In this document: positions 14,692 to 21,027 of the stretch, piece after piece
Position numbering within the stretch: the first letter of the stretch is position 1
Layout of the letters: each line of letters starts with the position of its first letter
Origin: a bacterium
GTDB taxonomy: Bacteria; UBP6; JAFGXH01
NCBI GenBank assembly: GCA_027064085.1
Contig: JAMOQH010000018.1
Location: forward strand, 1 to 21,027
DNA: 21,027 nucleotides
Direction of reading: 5' to 3'
Notes under the pieces: model-generated
The model's input: the letters and a program-made list of their open reading frames with translations, nothing else
Told to the model about the DNA's origin: nothing
The model's database searches: none
Translations under genes and position numbers: made by a program

Positions 14692-15975
14692 TTATATCCC
14701 CTTTAAAGACACTGTTAAACTACTATCAGAACTAATATTTAAATCCTTAAAAATTCTTTGAGTTAAAGTAAAAGTTATCATTTCAGAGGGTTGAACATGT
14801 TTTTTTCTTATTGTTTTTACAACGGTATCATTTAATTTAATTTCTAGATTAATCATCTCTTTTACAACCATACTTCTTAAATAAAACTTATTATTTTTAT
14901 TAGGATTAAATGAATTAGGAACTATGTATCTAACATTGGAGCCTGTTTTTACTCTATATTCTTTTTCTTCTTTTTTATTAGTTAAATAATTTGATACATA
15001 TTTTCCAACTCTTAATGATTCTTCTGTTGCATAATCAACAAGGTCATGAACATGAAGCATATTACCACATGCAAAAACACCTTCTTCCGAAGTCATCATA
15101 CTTGAGTTTACTATCGGACCATTTGTTAAAGGATTAATTTCAACACCGATAGACTTTGCTAGTTCATTTTCAGGAATTAATCCCACTGATAATAATAAAG
15201 TATCACATTTAATGGAGAAAGTTTTATTATAATCAGCCCTGCCTTCAACTAAAGGAGTTACATCAATTTTTTCAAGCCTCTCTTTGCCATAAATATTTGA
15301 AACAATATGACTTAAATATAATGGAATATCAAAATCATTTAAGCACTGAACAATATTTCTATTTAACCCACTTGGATATGGCAGTATTTCAATCACTGCA
15401 TGAACTTTTGCTCCTGCAAGTGTCATTCTTCTAGCCATAATAAGCCCTATATCGCCACTTCCAACTATAACAACTTCTTTACCAGGTATAAACCCTTCTA
15501 TATTTACTAATCTCTGAGCTAAACCTGCGGTATAAATTCCTGCAGGCCTAGTTCCAGGTGTTGAAATATTACCTCTGTTTCTTTCACGGCAACCCATTGC
15601 CATAACAACAGATTTGGTATTAATTGAAAATACACCCTCTTTTCCAGAATAACAATATATTTCATATTTGTAATCATCATTGTTTAAACAATCATCATCT
15701 TTAACTACTTCAACAACAGTTGATTCTAAAAAAACTCTAACATTGCCACTCCTTGTTAAATCTGCAAATCTTTCGGCATATTCAGGACCCGTTAATTCTT
15801 CTTTAAATTGGTGAAGTCCAAAGCCATTATGAATACACTGCATCAAAATTCCACCCAAAACTTCTTCTCTCTCTATAATTGCTACTGAGTGTCCATTTTT
15901 GTCTATTTCTGTTGCCGCAGCCATACCAGCTGCTCCTCCACCTATAACAACTACATCAAAATTATATTGTTGCAT
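14692..15975 (-). CDS. FAD/NAD(P)-dependent oxidoreductase, partner of GlpA-like protein
   Basis: A 427-residue soluble flavoprotein. The N-terminal FAD motif VVVIGGGAAG (8-17) is followed by GGILMQCIHNGFG. A second nucleotide-binding motif VVIVGSGDIGL, in the middle, suggests NAD(P) binding, and GVFACGNMLHVHDLVDYATEE is the C-terminal FAD-contact region of the family. It is the usual partner of GlpA-like and DUF1667 proteins and probably links substrate oxidation to NAD(P)(H). The start at 15975 is chosen for its GGAG ribosome site and because the FAD motif follows directly; the 26-codon upstream extension of the frame runs through the repeat cluster. Confidence 0.85.
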   Translation of the reverse strand: MQQYNFDVVVIGGGAAGMAAATEIDKNGHSVAIIEREEVLGGILMQCIHNGFGLHQFKEELTGPEYAERFADLTRSGNVRVFLESTVVEVVKDDDCLNNDDYKYEIYCYSGKEGVFSINTKSVVMAMGCRERNRGNISTPGTRPAGIYTAGLAQRLVNIEGFIPGKEVVIVGSGDIGLIMARRMTLAGAKVHAVIEILPYPSGLNRNIVQCLNDFDIPLYLSHIVSNIYGKERLEKIDVTPLVEGRADYNKTFSIKCDTLLLSVGLIPENELAKSIGVEINPLTNGPIVNSSMMTSEEGVFACGNMLHVHDLVDYATEESLRVGKYVSNYLTNKKEEKEYRVKTGSNVRYIVPNSFNPNKNNKFYLRSMVVKEMINLEIKLNDTVVKTIRKKHVQPSEMITFTLTQRIFKDLNISSDSSLTVSLKGI

Positions 15976-15986
15976 ATATTCTCCTA

Positions 15987-16124
15987 TTTTATCATGAGGA
16001 TAAGCCAACGGCTTATCCTCTACGGTTTTATTATAATTTATCCGTTTTATCATGAGGATAAATCCTCTGTTTTATCATGAAGATAAGCCAACGGCTTATC
16101 CCTACAGTTTTATTATAATTTATC
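15987..16124. repeat. Cluster of palindromic repeats between two operon genes
   Basis: Two near-identical units of about 55 bp (15987-16042 and 16070-16124) flank a partial unit (16045-16069). Each full unit carries a hairpin built on GGATAAGCC-AAC-GGCTTATCC (11-bp stem in the first, 15996-16006 with 16010-16020) and ends in TTTTATTATAATTTATC. The partial unit has its own hairpin, GAGGAT-AA-ATCCTC (16054-16067). The second unit overlaps the last codons and stop of the GlpA-like gene. These look like REP-type intergenic palindromes that could stop or stabilise the mRNA between the two genes. Confidence 0.8.
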
Positions 16125-17540
16125 AATTATAATAAAACTGTTTTTACCCTTTTTGGTTACTTCATCATAACTCATTCCTGTTTCACGCATTAGGATTTTT
16201 ATTGTTTTATATGTACAAAATCCACCTTGGCATCTTCCCATTCCTGCTCTTGTAAAAAATTTTATACCATCTAATGTTGTATGCCCATGTTTTATTGCAT
16301 TTACAATTTCCATTTCTGAAATATTTTCACATCTGCATACGATATTACCATATCGAGGTTCTTTATTTACTAAATCTGCAACTTGATAATGGTCTAAATT
16401 TCTAATATTTGGTAATTTTTTTATGTAGGGGTCATAATTGTCTTTTTCAACCAAAGAACCTATTAATTTTTTTAATAAATCTTTAACGAATTCTCCTATT
16501 GCAGGTGAAGCTGTAAGCCCAGGTGATTGTATTCCAGCAACTTGTATAAAATTTTCTTGTTTTTTTGATATATCTATATAAAAATCTCCCGTTTCTAATG
16601 CTGGTCTTAATCCCGCAAATGATGTAATAATATCCCTTTCCGATACAATAGGAACCATTTTTCTTGCACTATCAAAGATTTGCCTTAATTTGTCATTTGA
16701 TGTCGTTAAATCTTCTTTATCCTCTATTTCATCTGCTGTAGGGCCAATTAAAACGGTACCTTCATTTGTTGGAATAACCAGAATTCCTTTTGAAACATGG
16801 CTAGGAACAGGAAATATTACTTTATCAGGATTTGCTTTTGTTGATTTATCTAGTAAAAAGTATTCTCCTTTACGAGGTTTAATTGTAAATTCTTCGGCCT
16901 TAAATATTTCTGATATTTTATCAGCAAATAAACCAGCTGCATTAATTACATATTTAGCAGTTATCTTTTTATTATCTTTTGAAGTTATTATAAAATTTTT
17001 ATTTTCTTTTATAGCACTTGTCACTTCAAAATCAGTAAGTACCTCAACTCCATTTTTTTTAGCACTTTCAATTAATGAATATACAAATCTATAAGGCTCA
17101 ATTATTCCACCACTAGGAGCATATAATCCACCGATGACATCATGATTTAACTTAGGAGAAAGTTCTAACAATCTTTCTCTTGAAACCATTTCTATACCAA
17201 TAGAATTATTTTCTATTCCTTGAGTATATAGATGCTCTACAACTTTTAATTCTTCTTCATTTAAGGCCGCTACAATAATGCCAACTCTTGTAAAAGGAAA
17301 ATCTAATTCTCTTTTGAGTTGATCAAACATTAAATTACCCTTTATTTCAAGTTTAGATTTTAAATATTTTAAATTATGGTGAAATCCACCATGTATAATT
17401 CCTGAATTAGCTTTTGAAACTCCCCAAGCTACATCAGTTTCTTTTTCTAAAATAACTGTTTTTAAATCATATCTTGATAGTGTCCTTGCAATATTTGCAC
17501 CACTAACTCCACTACCAATAATTGCTACATCATAATTCAT
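16113..17540 (-). CDS. glpA: GlpA-like FAD-dependent dehydrogenase with C-terminal BFD-type [2Fe-2S] domain
   Basis: The 475-residue flavoprotein starts with the FAD motif VAIIGSGVSG (5-14) and SKANSGIIHGGFHH, typical of the glycerol-3-phosphate dehydrogenase/L-2-hydroxyglutarate oxidase group. NAAGLFADKISE lies mid-protein. The C-terminal domain has Cys402-x-Cys404 and Cys437-x4-Cys442 (RCQGGFC), the Fer2_BFD pattern. Together with the next two partner genes this is the anaerobic glycerol-3-phosphate dehydrogenase type of system, oxidising G3P to dihydroxyacetone phosphate. A related 2-hydroxy acid is possible as substrate. The last codons lie in a palindromic repeat, so the C-terminus may have been altered by repeat insertion. 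The start at 17540 has GGGAG upstream. Confidence 0.82.
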   Translation of the reverse strand: MNYDVAIIGSGVSGANIARTLSRYDLKTVILEKETDVAWGVSKANSGIIHGGFHHNLKYLKSKLEIKGNLMFDQLKRELDFPFTRVGIIVAALNEEELKVVEHLYTQGIENNSIGIEMVSRERLLELSPKLNHDVIGGLYAPSGGIIEPYRFVYSLIESAKKNGVEVLTDFEVTSAIKENKNFIITSKDNKKITAKYVINAAGLFADKISEIFKAEEFTIKPRKGEYFLLDKSTKANPDKVIFPVPSHVSKGILVIPTNEGTVLIGPTADEIEDKEDLTTSNDKLRQIFDSARKMVPIVSERDIITSFAGLRPALETGDFYIDISKKQENFIQVAGIQSPGLTASPAIGEFVKDLLKKLIGSLVEKDNYDPYIKKLPNIRNLDHYQVADLVNKEPRYGNIVCRCENISEMEIVNAIKHGHTTLDGIKFFTRAGMGRCQGGFCTYKTIKILMRETGMSYDEVTKKGKNSFIIIDKL

Positions 17541-17554
17541 AATGCTCCCAAATA

Positions 17555-17595
17555 ACGCACTGCGTCATTTTATTGTTTTTTAATATTTTTGTCAA
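17555..17595 (-). promoter_or_regulatory. Promoter and dyad upstream of the GlpA-like gene
   Basis: On the minus strand, TTGACA (17590-17595) and TAAAAT (17567-17572) are 17 bp apart. Directly downstream, at the expected transcript start, lies the dyad ACGCA-C-TGCGT (17555-17565), well placed for a repressor. Which regulator would bind cannot be told. Confidence 0.55.
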
Positions 17596-17621
17596 GTTTT
17601 TTTAGAAAATTAATAAATATA

Positions 17622-17649
17622 TTGCAAAATTTATTTCGTAGCTTATATT
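17622..17649 (+). promoter_or_regulatory. Candidate promoter of the gene at 17673
   Basis: TTGCAA (17622-17627) and TATATT (17644-17649) are 16 bp apart. The ribosome site AGTGAGGT precedes the ATG at 17673. It is divergent from the promoter of the GlpA-like gene, about 30 bp away. Confidence 0.4.
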
Positions 17650-17672
17650 AGTCTTAATTAAGTGAGGTTATT

Positions 17673-18197
17673 ATGCATGATTATATTTTTAAATACTTAC
17701 AAAAAATAATAAAAAATAAATCAGTTCTAATTTATGGGGCTATAACTAAAAACGAGTTAGCCTATATTACTAACTCTAACAATATTTCTATTGTCGATGA
17801 TAATGTTAATAATTTAATAGAATTAAAAAAGTTTTATCCTGATATAGATTATCATCAATCATTATATTTCATTAAAGAAAAATTTGATTTCATTATATTG
17901 TTAACAAATTCTCCAATAATCCCTAAAGACTACCTAAAAAGATTAGGTGTTTTTATTAATATTGAATTCATAAATAATCAAGAGGAGTATCATAAATTAA
18001 TATTAACTCCCAATAAACAAAATTTTGAATTTATGGAAAGGATTAATCTATACAAAAAAGAAGTTTTCATTGCTCTAGCAAACTCTAAGCATGCAAAATT
18101 TGAAGAAAATAATTTACTTAAGCAAATTCCTAATATTGTAATTGAATTTTGTTCTGATTTTAAACTTGAGTTAGAAAATAAAATTGATTCACTGTAA
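17673..18197 (+). CDS. Hypothetical protein, possible Rossmann/methyltransferase-like fold
   Basis: I do not recognise the family. The 174-residue product has no signal or membrane segment. Its first half alternates strands and helices: SVLIYGAITKNELAYI (17-32), ISIVDDNVNNLIELKKF (39-55) and KFDFIILLTNSPI (70-82). This recalls motif I, an acidic residue after strand 2, and motif IV of SAM-dependent methyltransferases, but the glycine-rich loop is reduced to YGAIT, so SAM binding is doubtful. The second half is helical and unplaced. It has its own promoter and ribosome site. Its stop abuts that of the convergent arcC (18197/18198) with no terminator between. Confidence 0.65.
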   Translation: MHDYIFKYLQKIIKNKSVLIYGAITKNELAYITNSNNISIVDDNVNNLIELKKFYPDIDYHQSLYFIKEKFDFIILLTNSPIIPKDYLKRLGVFINIEFINNQEEYHKLILTPNKQNFEFMERINLYKKEVFIALANSKHAKFEENNLLKQIPNIVIEFCSDFKLELENKIDSL

Positions 18198-19148
18198 TTA
18201 CTTAATGATTTGTGTACCGCTACCATTTAATAGAGCATCATAAGCATTATCAAGGCTTGTAATTATTGCTCTAGCTCCACCATTTTTAACAAATTCCATT
18301 GCAGCATTTACTTTAGGCCCCATACTGCCAGCTGCAAAATGCCCCTCATTTTGATACTTTGTTAATGTTTCTAAATTTTCTTTTTGTAATGCTTTTTCAT
18401 TTTTTTGAGCATAATTAATAAAAACATTTTTTACATCAGTTAAAATAACATAAGCATCAGCATTAAGCATAGTTGCTAATCTTTCTCCTGCCAAATCTTT
18501 ATCTATAACAGCAGCAACACCTTTAAGCATTCCATTTTCTTCAATTACAGGAACACCTCCACCACCAGATGCAATAACAGTTAAACCACTTTCAACCATA
18601 ATTTTAATAGCATCTTCTTCAATATTTCTAATAGGAGTAGGAGAAGCGACTACCCTTCTAAATCTATTTTCAATAGTTTTAGGTTTAACTTCTTTTATAG
18701 TCCAGTTAGGTTTTAGTTCTTTTAGTTTATTAGCTTGTTCTTCATTATAGAAAGGTCCAACTGGTTTTGTTAAATTTTGAAATGCTCTATCATTTTTATC
18801 AACTAAAACTTGATTAACAATAGACACCACTTTATTATCTAAATCAGCTTTTTTTAGTTCATTTGTTAAAGTTTGTAACATCATATAACCGATTTGACCT
18901 TGAGTCATTGCTCCAACAGCATCTAAATTCATTGCCGGCACTTCATTACTTCCTGCTTCTTGTTGTATTAATAAACTCCCTGCTTGCGGCCCATTTCCAT
19001 GAGTTATAACTATTTTGAAACCTTTTTTTACTAATTTTACAATTTCTTTTGCAGTTTTAAGTACATTTTCTAATTGTTCTTCATAAGTTCCTTTTTGGTC
19101 TGCTTGTTTAATAGCATTCCCTCCAAGTGCAATTACAATTTTCTCCAT
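18198..19148 (-). CDS. arcC: Carbamate kinase
   Basis: The 316-residue enzyme of the amino-acid-kinase family makes ATP and carbamate from carbamoyl phosphate and ADP. Seen: IVIALGGNAI (4-13), VITHGNGPQAG (47-57), VPAMNLDAVGAMTQGQIGYM, VIASGGGGVPVIEENG, DKDLAGERLA and AAGSMGPKVNAAM. The length is normal. The ATG at 19148 is preceded by AAGGAGA. No arginine deiminase or carbamoyltransferase lies next to it, so the source of carbamoyl phosphate (arginine, agmatine or purine breakdown) is not shown here. Confidence 0.95.
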   Translation of the reverse strand: MEKIVIALGGNAIKQADQKGTYEEQLENVLKTAKEIVKLVKKGFKIVITHGNGPQAGSLLIQQEAGSNEVPAMNLDAVGAMTQGQIGYMMLQTLTNELKKADLDNKVVSIVNQVLVDKNDRAFQNLTKPVGPFYNEEQANKLKELKPNWTIKEVKPKTIENRFRRVVASPTPIRNIEEDAIKIMVESGLTVIASGGGGVPVIEENGMLKGVAAVIDKDLAGERLATMLNADAYVILTDVKNVFINYAQKNEKALQKENLETLTKYQNEGHFAAGSMGPKVNAAMEFVKNGGARAIITSLDNAYDALLNGSGTQIIK

Positions 19149-19180
19149 ATCTTCTCCTTACAAATCAAAGCTAGAATGGG

Positions 19181-19209
19181 ATATTACAACAAAGAGCCAC
19201 TATATTCAA
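19181..19209 (-). promoter_or_regulatory. Candidate promoter of arcC
   Basis: On the minus strand, TTGAAT (19204-19209) and TAATAT (19181-19186) are 17 bp apart, leading to arcC about 33 nt downstream. Each box matches the consensus at four positions. It is divergent from the candidate promoter of the radical SAM gene. Confidence 0.35.
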
Positions 19210-19227
19210 GAGTAGAATATAAAAAAC

Positions 19228-19256
19228 TTTACAAAATATGAAATCTGATATATTCT
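19228..19256 (+). promoter_or_regulatory. Candidate promoter of the radical SAM gene
   Basis: TTTACA (19228-19233) and TATTCT (19251-19256) are 17 bp apart, giving a transcript start near 19263. That start would exclude an upstream ATG at 19238 and supports initiation at 19277, although no good ribosome site precedes either ATG. Confidence 0.4.
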
Positions 19257-19276
19257 TATCTTTTTTATTGGCATAC

Positions 19277-20881
19277 ATGAATATATTATTGCTTTCTCCA
19301 CCTGTTTTTGATTTTTATTTTACTCCTGCAAGGAGAGAGCCACTTGGTTTATTGTATTTGAAAGAATCCTTAAAGCAAATTAAAGATATAAATGTTTTTT
19401 TATATGACTCCACTATCAGTAGAAAAGTAAAAAAAAGAGCAATTCCCGAACATTTTGAATATTTAAAAAAATATTATTTTAAAGATTTGTCAATGTTTTC
19501 ATTATTTTCAACATATAAAAGATTTGGTGATAGTTTTACAAAAATAATTAATTATATTAATGAAAAAGACATAAATTTCATTGCAATTTCATCTTTATTT
19601 TCGGGTTATCATAATAATGTTGAAAAATTAATTATAGAAATCAAAAAACGAACCAAAGCATTAGTAATTGTTGGTGGTTGGGCAATAGAGGCAGAAAAAG
19701 AGAAATTATTTAAAATATCAAATGCAGATTTTTTTATTTATGGTGATAGTGAAAATAATTTTTTATTATTAATTAATTCATTAAAAAAAGGAATTATCCC
19801 CAAGAAAAAAGGTATATTATGTAGAGACGATGGCATTGCCTCGTCTCTACATAAAGAGAAAGGCATTGCCTCGTCTCTGAATCAAGAGAATATCATGAAT
19901 CAAGGCAATGCCTTGATTGTACCTCATAAAGAGGATAAAAAATTGATTTTTGATTTTAATGTATTCCCTAAGCGAGAAAATTTTTATTATTTTAAAAATA
20001 AAAAGATTGCCAAAATGGTAATTAGCAGAGGATGTAAGTTTTCATGTAGTTTTTGTGCAATCCATAGATATAATAATTTTAAAGTAAGAAATTTTGAATC
20101 TATTATTGCCGAGTTAGAATATTTATTAAGCATTGGAATTGAAATTGTTGATTTTGAAGATGATAATTTATTTTTTAATAGAAAATGGAGTATTAAATTT
20201 TTAAATATTTTAGATGAATTTCATAAAAAAGGACTGAATTTTACTGCGATGAATGGAATCACTGCAATTAATTTAGTTCCTTTTACTCAAAAAGCCATAG
20301 ATGTTGGATTTATTGAATTTAATTTATCACTTGTTACAACAAATAAAAATACTGCTAGAAACATAAATAGGCCTATATTTATAGAACAAATAAAGAAAAT
20401 AGCTGATATTAACCAAAATAAAATCGATATAGTTGTCTTTTTAATAGCTGGACTTGAAGAAAACACTACTCAAACATTAATTGATGATATAGTAGAATTA
20501 GCAAAATTGCCTGTAAAAATAGGACTTTCTCCCCTTTATATGATTCCCGATATAGATATCTTTGAAAATTTAGGTTTACCAACAAATAGAGATTATTTAA
20601 GAGGAAGTGCTTTGTATAAATTTGGCAAATCTTTTAATAGAGAACAAATTGTTAGTATTTGGAAGTTAGTAAGAATGATAAATGCGATAAAGGAGCTTGA
20701 TTATAGCAATGAATTAAGTGAAAATATCAAAAATTTTAAAAAATCAGTAGAAGAACAAAAATGGTATTATAAAGATATAGATGAAATATGGAAGGATTCA
20801 TTTAAATTTGATTTAAAATTTCCTAAAGAAATAAAAATAAAAAAAATAGATAATAGTTATTATACTCTCCATTTGAGTTAA
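19277..20881 (+). CDS. B12-binding-type radical SAM protein with in-frame palindromic insertion
   Basis: The 534-residue protein starts MNILLLSPPVFDFYF, the usual start of class B (cobalamin-binding) radical SAM enzymes. Residues 1-175 form the B12-binding-type Rossmann domain (ALVIVGGWAIEAE, YGDSENNFLLLINSL); no DxHxxG is seen, as is common in this class. The radical SAM core follows from about 245, with RGCKFSCSFC giving Cys253, Cys257 and Cys260 for the [4Fe-4S] cluster, then IVDFEDDNLFF. Between them, residues about 180-215 are a repetitive insert (GIASSL twice) encoded by palindromic repeats. The substrate is unknown; methylation or other remodelling of a lipid, cofactor or natural product are all possible. 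The ATG at 19277 is preferred by homology to class starts and by the promoter position. Confidence 0.78.
   Translation: MNILLLSPPVFDFYFTPARREPLGLLYLKESLKQIKDINVFLYDSTISRKVKKRAIPEHFEYLKKYYFKDLSMFSLFSTYKRFGDSFTKIINYINEKDINFIAISSLFSGYHNNVEKLIIEIKKRTKALVIVGGWAIEAEKEKLFKISNADFFIYGDSENNFLLLINSLKKGIIPKKKGILCRDDGIASSLHKEKGIASSLNQENIMNQGNALIVPHKEDKKLIFDFNVFPKRENFYYFKNKKIAKMVISRGCKFSCSFCAIHRYNNFKVRNFESIIAELEYLLSIGIEIVDFEDDNLFFNRKWSIKFLNILDEFHKKGLNFTAMNGITAINLVPFTQKAIDVGFIEFNLSLVTTNKNTARNINRPIFIEQIKKIADINQNKIDIVVFLIAGLEENTTQTLIDDIVELAKLPVKIGLSPLYMIPDIDIFENLGLPTNRDYLRGSALYKFGKSFNREQIVSIWKLVRMINAIKELDYSNELSENIKNFKKSVEEQKWYYKDIDEIWKDSFKFDLKFPKEIKIKKIDNSYYTLHLS
19821..19918. repeat. Palindromic repeats inserted in frame in the radical SAM gene
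   Basis: A near-palindrome at 19821-19850 (GTAGAGACGA paired with TCGTCTCTAC, inner GGCATTGCC with one bulged T) is followed by an exact second copy of its right part: GGCATTGCCTCGTCTCT at 19832-19848 and again at 19862-19878, 30 nt apart. A perfect 21-nt palindrome sharing the core GGCAATGCC lies at 19898-19918. The 30-nt spacing keeps the frame and gives repeated GIASSL in the protein. A diverged partial copy lies at 21004-21017. Confidence 0.8.
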
Positions 20882-20899
20882 GCTTTTTGTAAAAAAGCT
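20881..20899 (+). terminator. Possible terminator after the radical SAM gene
   Basis: A perfect 8-bp stem, AGCTTTTT (20881-20888) with AAAAAGCT (20892-20899) and a 3-nt loop, starts at the stop codon. The tract after it is ATTATTCTATT, not a pure T run, so it may be weak. Confidence 0.4.
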
Positions 20900-20968
20900 A
20901 TTATTCTATTAGGAGATAATTAAGTTTATTTATTTAACTTTTACAAATAATAAATTTTAAACCTTGGG

Positions 20969-20996
20969 TTGAAATTTCCGTGCAAAATCATATTAT
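20969..20996 (+). promoter_or_regulatory. Candidate promoter near the right edge
   Basis: TTGAAA (20969-20974) and TATTAT (20991-20996) are 16 bp apart, reading out of the window to the right. No gene is visible in 20900-21027. A piece resembling the repeat of the radical SAM gene (GGCATTGTCTTG) follows at 21006-21017. Confidence 0.35.
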
Positions 20997-21027
20997 AAAA
21001 ATAAAGGCATTGTCTTGTTTTTTAATA

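Noticed and set aside
15889-16080. Plus-strand 63-codon frame across the repeat cluster
   Set aside because: It is antisense to the oxidoreductase start and its latter half is palindromic repeat.
15987-16124. CRISPR-like array
   Set aside because: There are only two full units and one partial, palindromic throughout, without regular unique spacers, and no cas gene is near.
16690-17094. Plus-strand 134-codon frame inside the GlpA-like gene
   Set aside because: It is a shadow of a well-supported gene on the opposite strand, with no ribosome site or recognisable domain.
1-21027. tRNA, rRNA or known riboswitch
   Set aside because: No cloverleaf, rRNA segment or recognisable riboswitch core was found by reading both strands.

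Overview
The window is strongly AT-rich chromosomal bacterial DNA. It probably comes from an anaerobic, fermentative, Gram-negative-type (diderm) bacterium. The sugar-binding protein has an ordinary periplasmic signal peptide rather than a lipobox, a large lipoprotein carries a Ser at +2, and there is an anaerobic glycerol-3-phosphate-dehydrogenase-like trio plus carbamate kinase. No rRNA, tRNA or ribosomal marker is present, so the phylum cannot be fixed; a spirochaete-like or candidate-phylum lineage would fit.

Left part (1-4100): a piece of integron gene-cassette array. Three recombination sites lie near 242-293, 1854-1985 and 3664-3793. The GTT core at the start of each cassette is an exact 10-bp inverse match to the core at its end, as expected for cassettes excised as circles. 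Cassette 1 carries one 502-aa protein with an HNH nuclease domain and a ParB/DndB-like DGQH motif. Cassette 2 carries two overlapping genes: a ThsB-like TIR protein, and a nucleotide-cleaving/TIR-like domain joined to TPR and a TRAFs-binding (TPR-S) region. These look like anti-phage systems; the second is the best candidate for an undescribed system. A promoter and a 45-codon ORF precede cassette 1, and a decayed third cassette gene follows. No integrase gene lies in the window.

Middle (4073-9880): a tightly packed operon with its own promoter, coding for a maltose/oligosaccharide-type ABC importer (ATPase, binding protein, two permeases), then a small unknown protein and ElbB. Next are a 963-aa PQQ-propeller lipoprotein with a consensus promoter, and glutamate racemase.

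Right part (13747-20881): on the minus strand, a GlpA-like flavoprotein, a second FAD/NAD oxidoreductase and a DUF1667 iron-sulphur protein. A YefM-YoeB toxin-antitoxin pair with its own promoter and palindromic operator sits between the last two. A cluster of palindromic repeats separates the first two. Then come an unknown gene convergent with carbamate kinase, and a divergent B12-type radical SAM gene that contains an in-frame insertion made of palindromic repeats; a partial copy of that repeat lies at the window's right edge.
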